Shown piece after piece: positions 51,458 through 59,761 of a stretch of DNA of 64,000 nt. Each line of letters begins with the position of its first letter. Position 1 is the stretch's first letter. The position numbers were made by a program, and so were the translations under genes. This stretch comes from an uncultured Lachnospiraceae bacterium (GTDB lineage: Bacteria > Bacillota > Clostridia > Lachnospirales > Lachnospiraceae): contig CANOEC010000011.1 in assembly GCA_947564735.1 (NCBI GenBank), positions 39,471-103,470 on the forward strand, read 5' to 3'. The notes under the pieces were generated by a model. It worked only from the letters and a program-made list of their open reading frames with translations. It was not told where the DNA came from and did not search any database.

Positions 51458-52195
51458 ATGATAAAAATAGCCGTTTGCGACGATGATTTGACAGAACTAA
51501 ATGAGCTAAAAATTCTGCTGGAAGAATATCGTACAGAGCATAGTCAGGAAATTGTATACACAGCTTTTCACAGTCCCTTGGAAATACTGGCTGGCATTGA
51601 AAAAGGTATCCATCCGGATATTCTCTTTCTGGATGTCATTATGCCGGGTGAAAACGGGATTGATGTCGCAAGGGAAATCCGACAGTATGATGACTCTGTC
51701 AAAATCATCTTTTTGACATCATCTGCCGAATTTGCAGTAGAATCCTATACCGTCGGCGCATATTCTTATCAGATGAAGCCTATTTGCAGACAAAGCTTTG
51801 TTCAATTAATGGATTCTGTCATTTCCGATTGTGAGAAAGCCCGGCAAAACGGTCTGATTCTACACTGCAAAAACGGCATTACACGAATTCCTTTACAGAA
51901 ACTGAAATACTGTGAGATTATCGGACATACCTTATTGTTCCATATGGAAAACGGAAAAGTCATAGAAGGCAGCGGAAGCATGGACAAACTTTGCAGTAAG
52001 CTCTCACAATATGAAAATTTTTTGCGTCCGCACCGTTCCTTCTTAATTAATATGGAATATATCCAGACGATTTCCTACAAAGCAATTATAATGGATAATC
52101 TTGCTGAAATTCCCATTCCACACGGAAAATGCTCTGAAATCAAAAATCGTTATCTTGAATATGCATTTGACAGAAAGCAGGTATTTCTATCATGA
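51458..52195 (+). CDS. LytTR-family response regulator (second pair)
   Basis: A 245-residue regulator with a receiver domain (KIAVCDDDL; phospho-Asp in ILFLDVIMPGENG near residue 60; Lys in YQMKPI) and a LytTR DNA-binding domain (about 140-238; NFLRPHRSFLINMEY). GAGGGAG precedes the ATG. The stop codon overlaps the start of the kinase gene by the bases ATGA. It is a separate system from the pair at 39657-41782, with only moderate similarity in its receiver. Confidence 0.94.
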   Translation: MIKIAVCDDDLTELNELKILLEEYRTEHSQEIVYTAFHSPLEILAGIEKGIHPDILFLDVIMPGENGIDVAREIRQYDDSVKIIFLTSSAEFAVESYTVGAYSYQMKPICRQSFVQLMDSVISDCEKARQNGLILHCKNGITRIPLQKLKYCEIIGHTLLFHMENGKVIEGSGSMDKLCSKLSQYENFLRPHRSFLINMEYIQTISYKAIIMDNLAEIPIPHGKCSEIKNRYLEYAFDRKQVFLS

Positions 52196-53460
52196 ACTAC
52201 ATACACTTACTCAACCTTATTTCCGTGGGAATTTTCGGCATGATTCTATCTGCATCGTTCTGCAATATTATATGGACGTGGCAAAAAAAACTGGTATTAG
52301 CTGGAAATATGGCTGTTATCCTGCTGTTTCAAGGCATGATATATTTTTGGATTAATTCAAGTGTTGTCGAAATCATTTATCCCTTTATCACCCATTTGCC
52401 ATTAATCATAATACTTTTTATTCTCAGCAGGAAATTTCTCTGGTCCGTTATTGCGGTTCTGACAGCATATCTATGCTGTCAGCTGCGCCGCTGGCTGGCA
52501 TTGTTGATTGTAGCCATTTTTTCTGGCAATGCTGCATTACAGGACACAGCAGAACTCATTCTGACACTGCCAATCTTACTGCTGCTGTTACGATTGACTT
52601 CGTCGTCCATACGCTCCGTTTCACATTATACAGTCTTTGCACAAATCCAGTTCGGTCTGGTACCGGCACTCTATTACGGTTTTGACTATCTGACGCGTAT
52701 CTATACAAATCTTCTTTTAAAAGGCGCCTTGGTCGCCGTGGAATTTATGCCGTTTGTATGCAGCGTTGCATACTTAGTATTTGTGGTGCATGTTTCGGAG
52801 TCAGGTCAGATACGCAGCCGGCTTGAACAGACGCAGGAGCTCTTAAACCTGCAGATTGAGCAAGCCGTCCGTGAAATCAAGGCGTTACGGGCATCCCAGC
52901 AGAAAACCAAGACTTACCGGCACGATTTACGGCATCATATGCAATACATTTCCTCATGCATTGAAAACAAAAAGTTTGAGCAGGCACAGAAGTATATTCT
53001 TGAAATCTGTTCGGAAATCGAAAAAGAACGCCTGACTGCTTTCTGTGAAAATGAAGCGGCAAACTTAATCTTCTCTGCTTTTTCCGAACGCGCCAGAAAT
53101 GCCGGCATTTCCATGAAGATTAACGCAGCAATCCCTCCGAGCATCCCCATATTGGAAAGCGACTTATGCGTATTGCTATCCAATGCGTTAGAAAATGCAC
53201 TCCATGCATGCCAACAGCTAGATGAAACCAAACCGGCAAGCTTTATTGAAGTGACAGCATATCAACAAAAGAGTAAATTATTTATACAAATCATTAATTC
53301 CTGCGATTCAGAGGTCATGTTTAACCGTGGCGTCCCTGTCACAAACACTCCGGGACACGGACTCGGTGTACGCAGTATTTGTGCCATTGTAGACAAATAT
53401 GGCGGTATGTATCATTTCTCCCTCAAAGACGGAACGTTCATTTTACGGGTCTCATTTTAA
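52192..53460 (+). CDS. GHKL sensor histidine kinase (second pair)
   Basis: A 422-residue AgrC-like kinase with about six transmembrane helices in the first 205 residues, a phospho-His helix (KTYRHDLRHHMQYI) and the GHKL ATPase (NALENALHAC; glycine box PGHGLGVRSI). It overlaps the LytTR regulator gene by 4 bases. A lipoprotein gene follows 147 bases later and may be its target or accessory. No AgrB-type peptidase or peptide precursor is visible nearby. Confidence 0.92.
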   Translation: MNYIHLLNLISVGIFGMILSASFCNIIWTWQKKLVLAGNMAVILLFQGMIYFWINSSVVEIIYPFITHLPLIIILFILSRKFLWSVIAVLTAYLCCQLRRWLALLIVAIFSGNAALQDTAELILTLPILLLLLRLTSSSIRSVSHYTVFAQIQFGLVPALYYGFDYLTRIYTNLLLKGALVAVEFMPFVCSVAYLVFVVHVSESGQIRSRLEQTQELLNLQIEQAVREIKALRASQQKTKTYRHDLRHHMQYISSCIENKKFEQAQKYILEICSEIEKERLTAFCENEAANLIFSAFSERARNAGISMKINAAIPPSIPILESDLCVLLSNALENALHACQQLDETKPASFIEVTAYQQKSKLFIQIINSCDSEVMFNRGVPVTNTPGHGLGVRSICAIVDKYGGMYHFSLKDGTFILRVSF

Positions 53461-53607
53461 GCTTATTGCAGATTCAATGCAATTTTGGGTCGATTCACGA
53501 ATGCTCAATCTTTTTTTAAAATGTTACGTTATACTTGTCAAGAAACCATGCATGGCACGTTGCTAAAGATAACCAATAACGAATTATTATCGAAGGGAGA
53601 ATAAAAA

Positions 53608-54339
53608 ATGAAAAACAAATTTGTATCAGCTATTTTAACTGCTCTCATGACAGCTTCTCTATTAACTGCATGCGGCGGCAAGCAAGCCGAAACATCCGCT
53701 CCTGCAACGGAGACGCCCGCCGTAGAAGAATCCGCAGAAGAAACGGTTCCCGAAGAAAAACCGGCGGAATCAGCACAATCCGAAGATATGGTATCCGATG
53801 AAGAATTTGCGGCTTTACAGGATACTTATTCTGCAATGGTAGATTATTACAATGCAGTACTTGATTTATACAGCTCAGATGAAATTGCTGCAGATGCTGA
53901 TATTGAAGAGGTAATGAATCAGGCTGCAGACGTTATCAATGAGATGGGAGAAATTACACAGGAAGAGCTTACATCCGATGACGCCACGAAATTAAATGAC
54001 GCTATGGGAGATATCATAGACGCTCTTTCCTATGTAGTAGACGGTATGGAGCTTGCAGACACAACGGATGGAGAGATGGTTTCCGATGAAACTTTTGCCA
54101 CCTTACAGGAAAACTATGCCGCCTTAACAGAAGCTTATAATTCGGTAGCAGAAGCATACAACAGCGATGAAGTTGAAGCAAATGCTGATATTGAAACGAC
54201 AATGAATGAAGCGGCGGAAATTATTGAACAAATGGGAGAAATAGAGCAGACAGAGCTCACGGAAGCCGATGCGGAAGAGCTCAACGAGGCAATGTTACAA
54301 ATCCTTGAAGTACTTGGAATGGTCGTTGATGCAATGTAA
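53608..54339 (+). CDS. Lipoprotein with two tandem helical repeats
   Basis: A 243-residue lipoprotein: signal peptide with lipobox LLTACGG, an acidic Glu/Pro/Ala-rich linker (about 25-62), then two ~85-residue copies of one domain (each starting MVSDE.FA.LQ..Y and containing AADVINEMGEI or AAEIIEQMGEI). The domain is all-helical and strongly acidic. I recognise no named family. It lies after the second LytTR/GHKL pair and before a diguanylate cyclase, all on the plus strand. Confidence 0.85.
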   Translation: MKNKFVSAILTALMTASLLTACGGKQAETSAPATETPAVEESAEETVPEEKPAESAQSEDMVSDEEFAALQDTYSAMVDYYNAVLDLYSSDEIAADADIEEVMNQAADVINEMGEITQEELTSDDATKLNDAMGDIIDALSYVVDGMELADTTDGEMVSDETFATLQENYAALTEAYNSVAEAYNSDEVEANADIETTMNEAAEIIEQMGEIEQTELTEADAEELNEAMLQILEVLGMVVDAM

Positions 54340-54409
54340 TAGAAACAAAGGTAAAAGAGGATATAAATACAAAGGAATATTTTCAACGTTTGAGAGGGTG
54401 TAAGTAAAG

Positions 54410-55696
54410 ATGAAACCAAGAGGGAGCAGCTTTTTCTGGGTTCTGCCCAAAATGAATATGCTACCGCTTATTTTATTGACTCTGGTGCTTACGATGTTCA
54501 GCACCTTTCAATTTGCAGCTTCCATCAATGTAGAAGCCAAAAACGGCTTAGTTAATTTATGCCATGCAGTTGTCACTTTATATGACCATGTATACGAAGG
54601 CGATTATTATGTCATAAATACCGGATATGATACTTATATGATGAAGGGAGATCACATGTTAAACGGTGATTTCACCATTATCGATTCCATAAAAGAAAAA
54701 ACCGGCGTCGATATCAGCATTTTTTATCAGGACACCCGCGTAACGACTACCATTCAAATGGATAACGGTACGCGGGCAATGGGCACAAAGGCAAATGATA
54801 TGGTCATTGAAGACGTTCTGAAGGGCAGACAGCCACATTTCTATTCGAGCACAATGGTGGAAGGCGTCCGGTATTTTTCCTATTATGAACCCCTTTATAC
54901 ATCTGACGGAGCCTGTATCGGTATGATTTTCCTCGGAAAACCTTCCGCAGAAGTGGAGCGTCTGGTTTTTGCTTCCATCCGCCCGATTATCCTATTTGGC
55001 ATTCTTACAATGCTGATTGCATGCTTTGTAACAACCCGTTTTTCTAATAAACTTGTCAATGCAATCCGAAAGACAAAATCATTTTTGGAGACAATTTCCG
55101 AGGGTGAACTCCATGCGCAATTTGACGAGGATGTTCTGCGGCGAAAAGATGAACTGGGAGAAATGGGTCATTGCCTGATTGATATGCAAAAGTCCCTTCA
55201 GGAACTGGTGGAACAGGATATACTGACCGGATTGTACAATCGGAGAAGCGGAGAGAATCTGTTGCGACGGACCTATGAAAACTTCCAAAAAGAAGGAACC
55301 CCTTTCTGTGTCGCAATCGGCGATATAGACCACTTCAAAAGCGTTAACGACACTTACGGTCATGAATGCGGCGATATAGCGCTTGCCAGAATCGCTGAAC
55401 AAATCAAAAGACATATGCAGGGGCGTGGGTTTGTGGCAAGATGGGGCGGTGAAGAAATGCTTCTGGTGTATGATAATATGCAGCTGGAAAAGGCTGTTTC
55501 CTGCATGAACGAACTGCTGGAAGAAATTCGCTGCCAGCGCATTGCCTATGGCGATTCCGTGATTCATGTCACGATGACCTTTGGCATTACAGAAGGAAGT
55601 GCAAAGAAAGTCGAACACATTGTCCGCGACGCAGACGCCAAGTTATACGAAGGAAAAAATAGCGGTCGGAACCAAATCGTATATGATACATTCTAA
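54410..55696 (+). CDS. Membrane diguanylate cyclase with Cache-type sensor
   Basis: A 428-residue protein: transmembrane helix (about 16-38), an extracellular Cache-like sensor (about 40-180; YVINTGYDTYMMKGD, then GTRAMGTK), a second helix (about 187-210), a HAMP-like linker, and a GGDEF domain (from about 270; FCVAIGDIDHFKSVNDTYGH). The catalytic loop reads GGEEM rather than GG[DE]EF, so the last position is non-standard but the acidic residues are intact. It should make cyclic di-GMP in response to an external ligand. A terminator follows directly. Confidence 0.9.
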   Translation: MKPRGSSFFWVLPKMNMLPLILLTLVLTMFSTFQFAASINVEAKNGLVNLCHAVVTLYDHVYEGDYYVINTGYDTYMMKGDHMLNGDFTIIDSIKEKTGVDISIFYQDTRVTTTIQMDNGTRAMGTKANDMVIEDVLKGRQPHFYSSTMVEGVRYFSYYEPLYTSDGACIGMIFLGKPSAEVERLVFASIRPIILFGILTMLIACFVTTRFSNKLVNAIRKTKSFLETISEGELHAQFDEDVLRRKDELGEMGHCLIDMQKSLQELVEQDILTGLYNRRSGENLLRRTYENFQKEGTPFCVAIGDIDHFKSVNDTYGHECGDIALARIAEQIKRHMQGRGFVARWGGEEMLLVYDNMQLEKAVSCMNELLEEIRCQRIAYGDSVIHVTMTFGITEGSAKKVEHIVRDADAKLYEGKNSGRNQIVYDTF

Positions 55697-55752
55697 AAAA
55701 GACTGCCGCACCCGCAATGGTTCAACCACCACTGGCGTGGCAGTCTTTTTTT
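55695..55752 (+). terminator. Terminator after the diguanylate cyclase gene
   Basis: AAAAAAGACTGCC and GGCAGTCTTTTTT form a 13-base stem around a 32-base loop, with a run of seven T residues. It overlaps the stop codon. Confidence 0.85.
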
Positions 55753-55781
55753 ATAATAAGTTCACTATGCTCAATTTTTTA

Positions 55782-55857
55782 TGTTATAGAAATTCCTGCA
55801 TTTGCACACGAGTTTGCGAAGCAAATCTCGCAATTGAGCGAAGCTCAATTTTTTACC
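55782..55857 (-). repeat. Palindromic double-hairpin element after the VWA gene
   Basis: In gene orientation the stop codon TAA leads straight into AAAATTGAGC-ttc-GCTCAA, a hairpin with arms CGAG.TTTGC and GCAAA.CTCG, and the tail TGCAGGAATTTCTATA. Stem bases differ from the other copies, but their pairing is preserved. Confidence 0.85.
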
Positions 55858-57610
55858 GCATTTCCCGCACAAGTTCTAGGAACTCTTCCTTGTACTCATC
55901 CGACAAATCTATCGACTTCAATGCCTTTTCCACATGCTTTACCGACGCGTCTTCCGGATATTCACTGTGGGATGCCAGCAGCCCAAACTCCGCTACTGCC
56001 GCCGCAAAAACATAATCATCCGTCGGCGCATTGGTATAGCTCTCATATCCGACAGGATATTCCAACAAGCTGCTTTCCTCCTCAGCAGGCTTCTTATAAC
56101 GGATGCTGATAGTCAACCACTCTTCACCATTTGCCGAGTAAAGAGGTAATCCGCACATCTCCTCCTTATACTCTCTGCTGTACTTCAAATCCTCCACATC
56201 CTCTTTAGACAAATCACTTACGGGCTGTTTCAAAACAATCTCATACAGTGCCGTTACGCTGTGTCCTGCACCGATTTCCCCAGCGTCCTTCGTATCGTCG
56301 TCAAAATCCTCTTTCGCGAGCGCTCTGTTTTCATAGCCGAGAAGGCGATAGCTTTCTACCACTGCCGGATTGAACTCAACCTGAAACTTCACGTCCTTAC
56401 AGATTGTCAAGAGTGTGGCGGACATTTCCTCGACCAGCACCTTATTCGCTTCGCGCAGGCAGTCAATATATGCGTAGTTACCGTTTCCTTTGTCCGCAAG
56501 TGTCTCCATCTTATTGTCTTTGATGTTTCCTGTACCGAATCCCAATACCGATAAGAAGATTCCGGACTCCTTTTTCTCCGTAATCAGTTCTTCTAATTCT
56601 TCTTCGCTTGTCAGCCCGATATTTAAATCGCCATCCGTCGCAAGGATAATACGGTTATTGCCGCCTTCTATGTAATTCTCCTCAGCTAACGCATACGCCG
56701 TCTCAATCCCTTTGCTTCCATAAGTGCCGCCTCCGGCTTCCAGTGAATCTAACGCCTTGATAATCTTCTTCGTCTCATTGCCGCGTGCACCTTCTAATAC
56801 AATCTGGTCCTCCCCTGCGTAAGTTACAATGGAGACCCTGTCTTTTTTTGTCAGATTCTTGGTCAATAAGCCAAAAGACTCCTGCAGCAGCGGTAACTTG
56901 TCATCGGAATACATGGAACCCGACACATCCAGCAAAAATACAAGATTAGAAGCCGGTGCGTGAGAATAATCAATATCTTGGGTCTTTAACCCAATCATCA
57001 GAAGCTCCGCGTCGTCATTCCACGGGCAGGAACTAATCTGCGTCGTAACGCCAAAAGGCTCTTTGCCCTCCGGGTCATTATAATCATAAGAAAAATAATT
57101 AAGCATCTCCTCGATTCTGACTGCTCCCTGCGGTATTTCATCCAGAGTATATCCGCTGTTAATCAGTCTGCGCAGATTGCTGTAAGAAGCCGTGTCCACA
57201 TCCGCCGCAAAGGTAGAAAGCGGTGCTTTCATAACGGAAGTAAATCCTTGCTCTTCCCATTCGCTGTACTCTTCATTGTTATCATAATTTCCCGGTTCCC
57301 ACTCGTCATAACATGACTCGAGATAACTGTTCTCTCCCACTATCTTATTTTCGACCGCAGAATCATAGTTTCCTTCTTCTGCAGGCGCCACATCACATTC
57401 CGCATAACTATCTTCCGCCGCAGGAGCTTCTGCCACAGAATCATAGCTGCCGCCGTCCTCCTCCGCTGCCGCCTCATCTTCCGTGACAGCCATACCCCCG
57501 CTGTCAGACGGTGCACTGTCGGATTTACCCTGTCCGCCACAGCCCGTCATCAACATAACACCCGCTAAAATAAGCGCTGCCGCTCTTGTTCCGTAATTTT
57601 TCTTTTTCAT
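55853..57610 (-). CDS. VWA-domain lipoprotein (YfbK-like)
   Basis: A 585-residue lipoprotein: signal peptide with lipobox LMTGCGG, a Ser/Asp/Glu/Ala-rich linker (about 25-100), a YfbK-type N-terminal domain (about 100-215; TFAADVDTASYSNLRRLIN, PQGAVRIEEMLNYF), then a von Willebrand factor A domain with an intact MIDAS motif (LLDVSGSM, with TDGDLN later) and a C-terminal DUF3520-like domain. VWA domains bind protein partners through a metal ion. GGAGGG precedes the ATG. It lies downstream of an ECF sigma/DUF4179 pair on the same strand and may be part of its regulon. Confidence 0.9.
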   Translation of the reverse strand: MKKKNYGTRAAALILAGVMLMTGCGGQGKSDSAPSDSGGMAVTEDEAAAEEDGGSYDSVAEAPAAEDSYAECDVAPAEEGNYDSAVENKIVGENSYLESCYDEWEPGNYDNNEEYSEWEEQGFTSVMKAPLSTFAADVDTASYSNLRRLINSGYTLDEIPQGAVRIEEMLNYFSYDYNDPEGKEPFGVTTQISSCPWNDDAELLMIGLKTQDIDYSHAPASNLVFLLDVSGSMYSDDKLPLLQESFGLLTKNLTKKDRVSIVTYAGEDQIVLEGARGNETKKIIKALDSLEAGGGTYGSKGIETAYALAEENYIEGGNNRIILATDGDLNIGLTSEEELEELITEKKESGIFLSVLGFGTGNIKDNKMETLADKGNGNYAYIDCLREANKVLVEEMSATLLTICKDVKFQVEFNPAVVESYRLLGYENRALAKEDFDDDTKDAGEIGAGHSVTALYEIVLKQPVSDLSKEDVEDLKYSREYKEEMCGLPLYSANGEEWLTISIRYKKPAEEESSLLEYPVGYESYTNAPTDDYVFAAAVAEFGLLASHSEYPEDASVKHVEKALKSIDLSDEYKEEFLELVREMR

Positions 57611-57746
57611 ACCTTTCCCTCCTGTCCCGAAGCGTTATCGCCACACCTTCCGGCAAATCGTTCCTCCCTGTGCAATTACTTTGTCAGTAATTTTAGCGCT
57701 TCTATATTGAATACCCGTGACAGGATGAAAAGGTTGCAGAAAATAT

Positions 57747-59018
57747 TTAATTAGGAACAACCTTCTTAAAGACAGCTTTCTCTTCTATCATTTCCTGCAG
57801 CTTTTCATCATGATACTTTTCTGAAAGCTCGCTGTATTCGGATATTCCACAAATATAGACTGTCACGGTAGAAATATCATAGCCATCGATAAGCAGCGCA
57901 TTCCCTGCATTACTACTGTTTTTGTATGCAAGCATTCTTCCGTCCGCATCAAATACCACCGTACACAGACTGGCTTCTTCCGGTATTGCCGCATTTACAT
58001 TCATTTCCACAGAAGATATTTCTATACTATCAACGCCGATTCCGTCATCATTATATTGGTTGACTGTGATTGTCCGGACGTTCTCATCCGTCTGACTGAT
58101 TGGCAGTGTAAACTCCCACTTGCCTGCCTGATGCCAGCTTTGATATTCTAGTCCATACCACGCTTTCGGTATGCTGTCCAAGTATGCTGTCTGTTCTTCC
58201 TCTGTCATTTGCTCATATTCCTCGTCACTTACCTTGTATTCCTCCGGTAATTCGGCATCCTTTAAGGTGCTGGCAATCTCTGTAATCTCCAGTTTTATCG
58301 TAAACGACTCCGGAATATCCGCATCCGGAGTCGATGCATCAGACTGCTCCATATATCCGCGGATTTCATCATAATCTATTCTGATAATGCCAAGGAAAGT
58401 ATGCTCATCCACAAATTCTCCTTCTATATATCTTCTATTGTTATGCTCTCCCGACAAAAAAGAATAGTCTTCCACGGTTCTCGCCTTGATAAACTGCTGC
58501 CCATTCTCTACCGTTTCCACCATCTCAGGAAATGCCTGTTGATTCTCCACTTTTACACCAATATATGCCGCCTGATTGGAAACATATTGTTCCGTAACGG
58601 AAATGGTAATGCCGCCATCCGCAGATATGGAACCTTCTGCCGGAAGCACTTCCACCGTATTCTCCTGCGGGAGTTTTCCGAAGGGATACAAATCGGCAAC
58701 TTTTGCAAAAATGCTTCCCAAAATCGGAATCTCACTTGCCAAAACCGGATTCATGACACAGAAAGTAAACGTCACACACAAGACTGCCGCCATACTCCCA
58801 AGGGTAATCCCTAACTTTTTCCACGCTGCGCTCTTGCCGCCCCGGGATATGATATCTTCCTTTTTTCCAGCCTCTGCATCTTCCTGTATTCTATTTTTTT
58901 CTCTGATAATTCTATATGTTTCCTGCACCTTGGATTCTATGATATTGCTATCCGGAAGTTCTGCTCCCAGTACATCGTAGAAGACCTGTTCCGATATATT
59001 CACTGCTTTTTTCTGCAT
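57747..59018 (-). CDS. DUF4179-type membrane protein, probable anti-sigma partner
   Basis: A 423-residue protein: an N-terminal cytoplasmic segment (about 1-68), a transmembrane helix (about 70-90) followed by NPVLASEIPILGSIF, the DUF4179 hallmark, and a long extracellular beta-rich domain. Such proteins are commonly encoded next to an ECF sigma factor, and the cytoplasmic tail probably sequesters sigma until an envelope signal arrives (inference from family context). The gene begins 24 bases after the sigma factor gene, with AAGGAGG before its ATG. Confidence 0.85.
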   Translation of the reverse strand: MQKKAVNISEQVFYDVLGAELPDSNIIESKVQETYRIIREKNRIQEDAEAGKKEDIISRGGKSAAWKKLGITLGSMAAVLCVTFTFCVMNPVLASEIPILGSIFAKVADLYPFGKLPQENTVEVLPAEGSISADGGITISVTEQYVSNQAAYIGVKVENQQAFPEMVETVENGQQFIKARTVEDYSFLSGEHNNRRYIEGEFVDEHTFLGIIRIDYDEIRGYMEQSDASTPDADIPESFTIKLEITEIASTLKDAELPEEYKVSDEEYEQMTEEEQTAYLDSIPKAWYGLEYQSWHQAGKWEFTLPISQTDENVRTITVNQYNDDGIGVDSIEISSVEMNVNAAIPEEASLCTVVFDADGRMLAYKNSSNAGNALLIDGYDISTVTVYICGISEYSELSEKYHDEKLQEMIEEKAVFKKVVPN

Positions 59019-59042
59019 AGTCGTTTCCTCCTTTTTGCCCTG

Positions 59043-59543
59043 TCATGATAACTGTTCCCGAAGCTGCTCTTTGCCCCTATGGAGCTTGCTTTTGATTGTA
59101 TTTTCATTCATATCCAGAATGGCTGCTATCTCTTTGGTTGTAAACTGCTCACCATAATATAATTGGAAAATAGTGCGGCTGTCCTCTGGCAGACTCATAA
59201 GCAATTCTCTAAATTCCACGTTGGATTGTTGCACATCAGTCCGCCCGTCATATTCGAAATGCTCTTCTTTTTCAAGACTGATGTTTCTTTTTTTCTGCCT
59301 CCATACTTTGGTACAATTATTAATCAGGATTCTTACAATCCAAGTCTTGAAATGCTCTCCTCTTTTCAGCGTATTGATATGCTCATAAGCTGCCAGAATC
59401 GTATCCTGTATCGCATCGGCAACATCTTCATCATTGGCAAGATAGCCATACGCAACTCTTCGCAGTGTCATCTTACATTCTTCTATGAGCGCAATAAATG
59501 CCTCTGCATCTCCACGCTGTGCCTTTTTTACAAGTATATCCAT
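59043..59543 (-). CDS. ECF-type RNA polymerase sigma factor
   Basis: A 166-residue sigma-70 factor with region 2 (about 10-75; VAYGYLANDEDVADAIQDTI) and region 4 (about 110-160; LPEDSRTIFQLYYGEQFTTK, then ILDMNENTIKSKLHRGKEQL). It has no region 1 or 3, as expected for the ECF class. GGAGG precedes the ATG. The following gene encodes a DUF4179 membrane protein that is its likely regulator. No promoter motif for self-activation was recognised upstream. Confidence 0.95.
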   Translation of the reverse strand: MDILVKKAQRGDAEAFIALIEECKMTLRRVAYGYLANDEDVADAIQDTILAAYEHINTLKRGEHFKTWIVRILINNCTKVWRQKKRNISLEKEEHFEYDGRTDVQQSNVEFRELLMSLPEDSRTIFQLYYGEQFTTKEIAAILDMNENTIKSKLHRGKEQLREQLS

Positions 59544-59699
59544 GGTATCCTCCTAACTGTTTTCCATGTCGGTCTGATCAGTCGATATGTCTTAACTTTT
59601 GCACATTAGATGAAGATGTGGGGCATTTAGTTGCACACAATCTAAATTTATGGACAAATACCCGCCGCCAATCAAAAAAGTTGCAAGAACCACTGACAG

Positions 59700-59721
59700 A
59701 AAAAGGAGGCTTCCGCCTCCT
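59700..59721 (-). terminator. Terminator after the transglutaminase-fold gene
   Basis: On the minus strand AGGAGGC-ggaa-GCCTCCT is followed by TTTTTCTG. It lies about 40 bases after the stop of the 880-residue protein gene. Confidence 0.8.
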
Positions 59722-59761
59722 ATTCCTTTATGCTTAACTCGTCACATATCCGATAAAACTC

